From a bacterium (lineage in GTDB: Bacteria; Cyanobacteriota; Vampirovibrionia; Obscuribacterales; Obscuribacteraceae): a stretch of DNA of 5,587 bases. Position 1 is the first letter of the stretch. Each line of letters begins with the position of its first letter. Of this stretch, positions 4,975 through 5,587 are shown piece after piece. The translations under genes and the position numbers were made by a program. The notes beneath the pieces are model-generated. The model was given only the letters and a program-made list of their open reading frames with translations. It was not told the DNA's origin and searched no databases. The stretch lies in NCBI GenBank assembly GCA_030431355.1, contig JAUIJG010000353.1:1-5587 (forward strand), written 5' to 3'.

Positions 4975-5154
4975 ATGAGTTCAAATGGCTTGGATGGCTA
5001 TGAACACAGTTTATGTAATTCCTCATCGTTAAATCCGTATAAACATGAAAGAAGCCCGACCGGTGCAAACCGCGCAACAAGAGACAGTTTTAAAGATGCT
5101 GAAATTTCTGCGTCTTCTCATTGCTGCGATTATTGTGCTTCTTGTCTTTTATGA
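4975..5154 (+). other. Small ORF (59 aa) with the best ribosome binding site, overlapping the next gene
   Basis: ATG at 4975 is preceded by GGGAGA with 7 bases between, the best initiation signal on this strand. The peptide starts MSSNGLDGYEHSLCNSSSLN, is Ser/Asn-rich and hydrophilic, and stops at TGA 5152-5154. From about 5096 it runs over the signal/membrane segment of the exported protein in another frame, where its own sequence turns into a Cys/Ser string (ASSHCCDYCASCLL) typical of wrong-frame reading. It may be a chance ORF, a leader peptide, or the true N-terminus of the downstream protein separated by a frameshift. I do not recognise it. Confidence 0.3.
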
Positions 5155-5587
5155 GCAAGCAGCCCATTCCAGGGAGCAATGGCAGATAGATAGACCGGAT
5201 CCTCCTCCGGTAATTCCCCAGGCTTACAGCCAGAGTCCCCATTCTCAATTGGGAGTTCCGGGGATGCTCAACCAGGGAAACGCTCCATCCCATATGATTC
5301 CCGGGCATCTGGGCAGCGCCCATCATATAAATCAAATCCTTAGCACAAGAATTCCGGTGGGTAGCGTTCTGACCGGAAACCTGGACTCCGAGTTGTCTTC
5401 GAAAAAGAGCAAGACCGGAGATATCTTCGCGATTATGTTGCCGGAAGGTTTCGTCAACCAGGGAATTGTGGTTGTTCCTCCCGGCTCCAAGATTCTCGGC
5501 ACCGTGGTGAACTCCGTATCGGCCAAGGACTTGACCCGGGGAATGCCCGGACAGTTGCGGGTCGGACTGCAATCGCTTGTTTTCCCG
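5045..5587 (+). CDS. Exported or membrane-anchored protein of unknown function, N-terminal part
   Basis: Open to the right edge, with 181 codons visible and continuing outside. Numbered from the ATG at 5045, residues 18-36 (MLKFLRLLIAAIIVLLVFY) are a basic-then-hydrophobic signal peptide or membrane anchor. Residues 43-98 are Pro/Gln/His-rich, low in order and probably a linker. From about 99 comes a beta-rich domain: STRIPVGSVLTGNLDSELSS (100-119), TGDIFAIMLPEGF (124-136) and VVVPPGSKILGTVVNS (142-157). This layout of short strands with PxGS and G turns recalls the C-terminal domain of VirB10/TrbI-type proteins, but it is only a pattern resemblance. The start is unclear: ATG 5045 has no Shine-Dalgarno, and ATG 5096 gives a shorter, more typical signal peptide. 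The gene is divergent from rpsF across a shared 196-bp region. I do not assign a function. Confidence 0.65.
   Translation, partial: MKEARPVQTAQQETVLKMLKFLRLLIAAIIVLLVFYEQAAHSREQWQIDRPDPPPVIPQAYSQSPHSQLGVPGMLNQGNAPSHMIPGHLGSAHHINQILSTRIPVGSVLTGNLDSELSSKKSKTGDIFAIMLPEGFVNQGIVVVPPGSKILGTVVNSVSAKDLTRGMPGQLRVGLQSLVFP

Noticed and set aside
5085..5095. TTTTAAA as a programmed -1 frameshift site in the small plus-strand ORF
   Set aside because: A -1 shift from that frame does not lead to the exported protein's frame; a +1 change is needed.
5090..5572. 160-aa minus-strand open frame opposite the exported protein
   Set aside because: Its sequence is His/Arg/Gly-rich without any recognisable fold or ribosome binding site, and the opposite plus frame has a clear signal peptide and ordered beta pattern.
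1..5587. Defence system, phage, mobile element or CRISPR array
   Set aside because: All recognisable genes are housekeeping genes in conserved order; no transposase, integrase, terminal inverted repeats or spaced repeats are visible.

Overview
The window is bacterial housekeeping DNA with fairly balanced base composition. Most of it is a leftward (minus-strand) block of translation genes. One gene on the far right points the other way. Read in the direction of transcription, the minus strand carries rpsF (S6), ssb and rpsR (S18); then, after a 173-bp spacer, a tRNA-Leu(CAG), infC (IF3), rpmI (L35) and rplT (L20); then a SpoU/TrmH-type RNA methyltransferase, tatC and the first 76 codons of a membrane metalloprotease with an HEIGH motif. 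The plus strand carries the start of an exported or membrane-anchored protein that runs off the right edge at 5587.

The order rpsF-ssb-rpsR and the cluster infC-rpmI-rplT are widespread in bacteria. An rplT-linked TrmH-type methyltransferase recalls Firmicutes and relatives (ysgA/rlmP of Bacillus lies in that neighbourhood). Several starts are GTG or possibly TTG, and most ribosome binding sites are purine-rich. I cannot fix the phylum. An uncultured lineage, for example a non-photosynthetic relative of Cyanobacteria, is possible but only a guess.

The most notable observation is in the methyltransferase gene. Its frame breaks 11 codons before its premature stop, and the missing C-terminus (the ESLNLSIA knot motif and a tail) lies intact in the next frame, ending 1 bp before the tatC start codon. 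Family spacing says 8 residues are missing at the break. Adding a second tandem copy of the 23-bp stretch at 1268-1290 restores exactly 8 residues, the frame and both halves of the motif (RIPM...ESLN). This is either a collapsed 23-bp tandem repeat in the assembly, a real slippage deletion, or a repeat that switches the gene on and off.

Other structure worth noting: a 13-bp bulged stem and a second hairpin sharing the same arm sequences in the rpsF leader; a tRNA only 30 bp upstream of infC with no room for a promoter between; a long hairpin after rpsR that lacks a U-tract; an aspartate-rich, tandem-repeat-derived extension on TatC; and an uncertain start for the plus-strand gene, where the best ribosome binding site belongs to a different frame. 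I see no mobile element, CRISPR array or novel multi-gene system.
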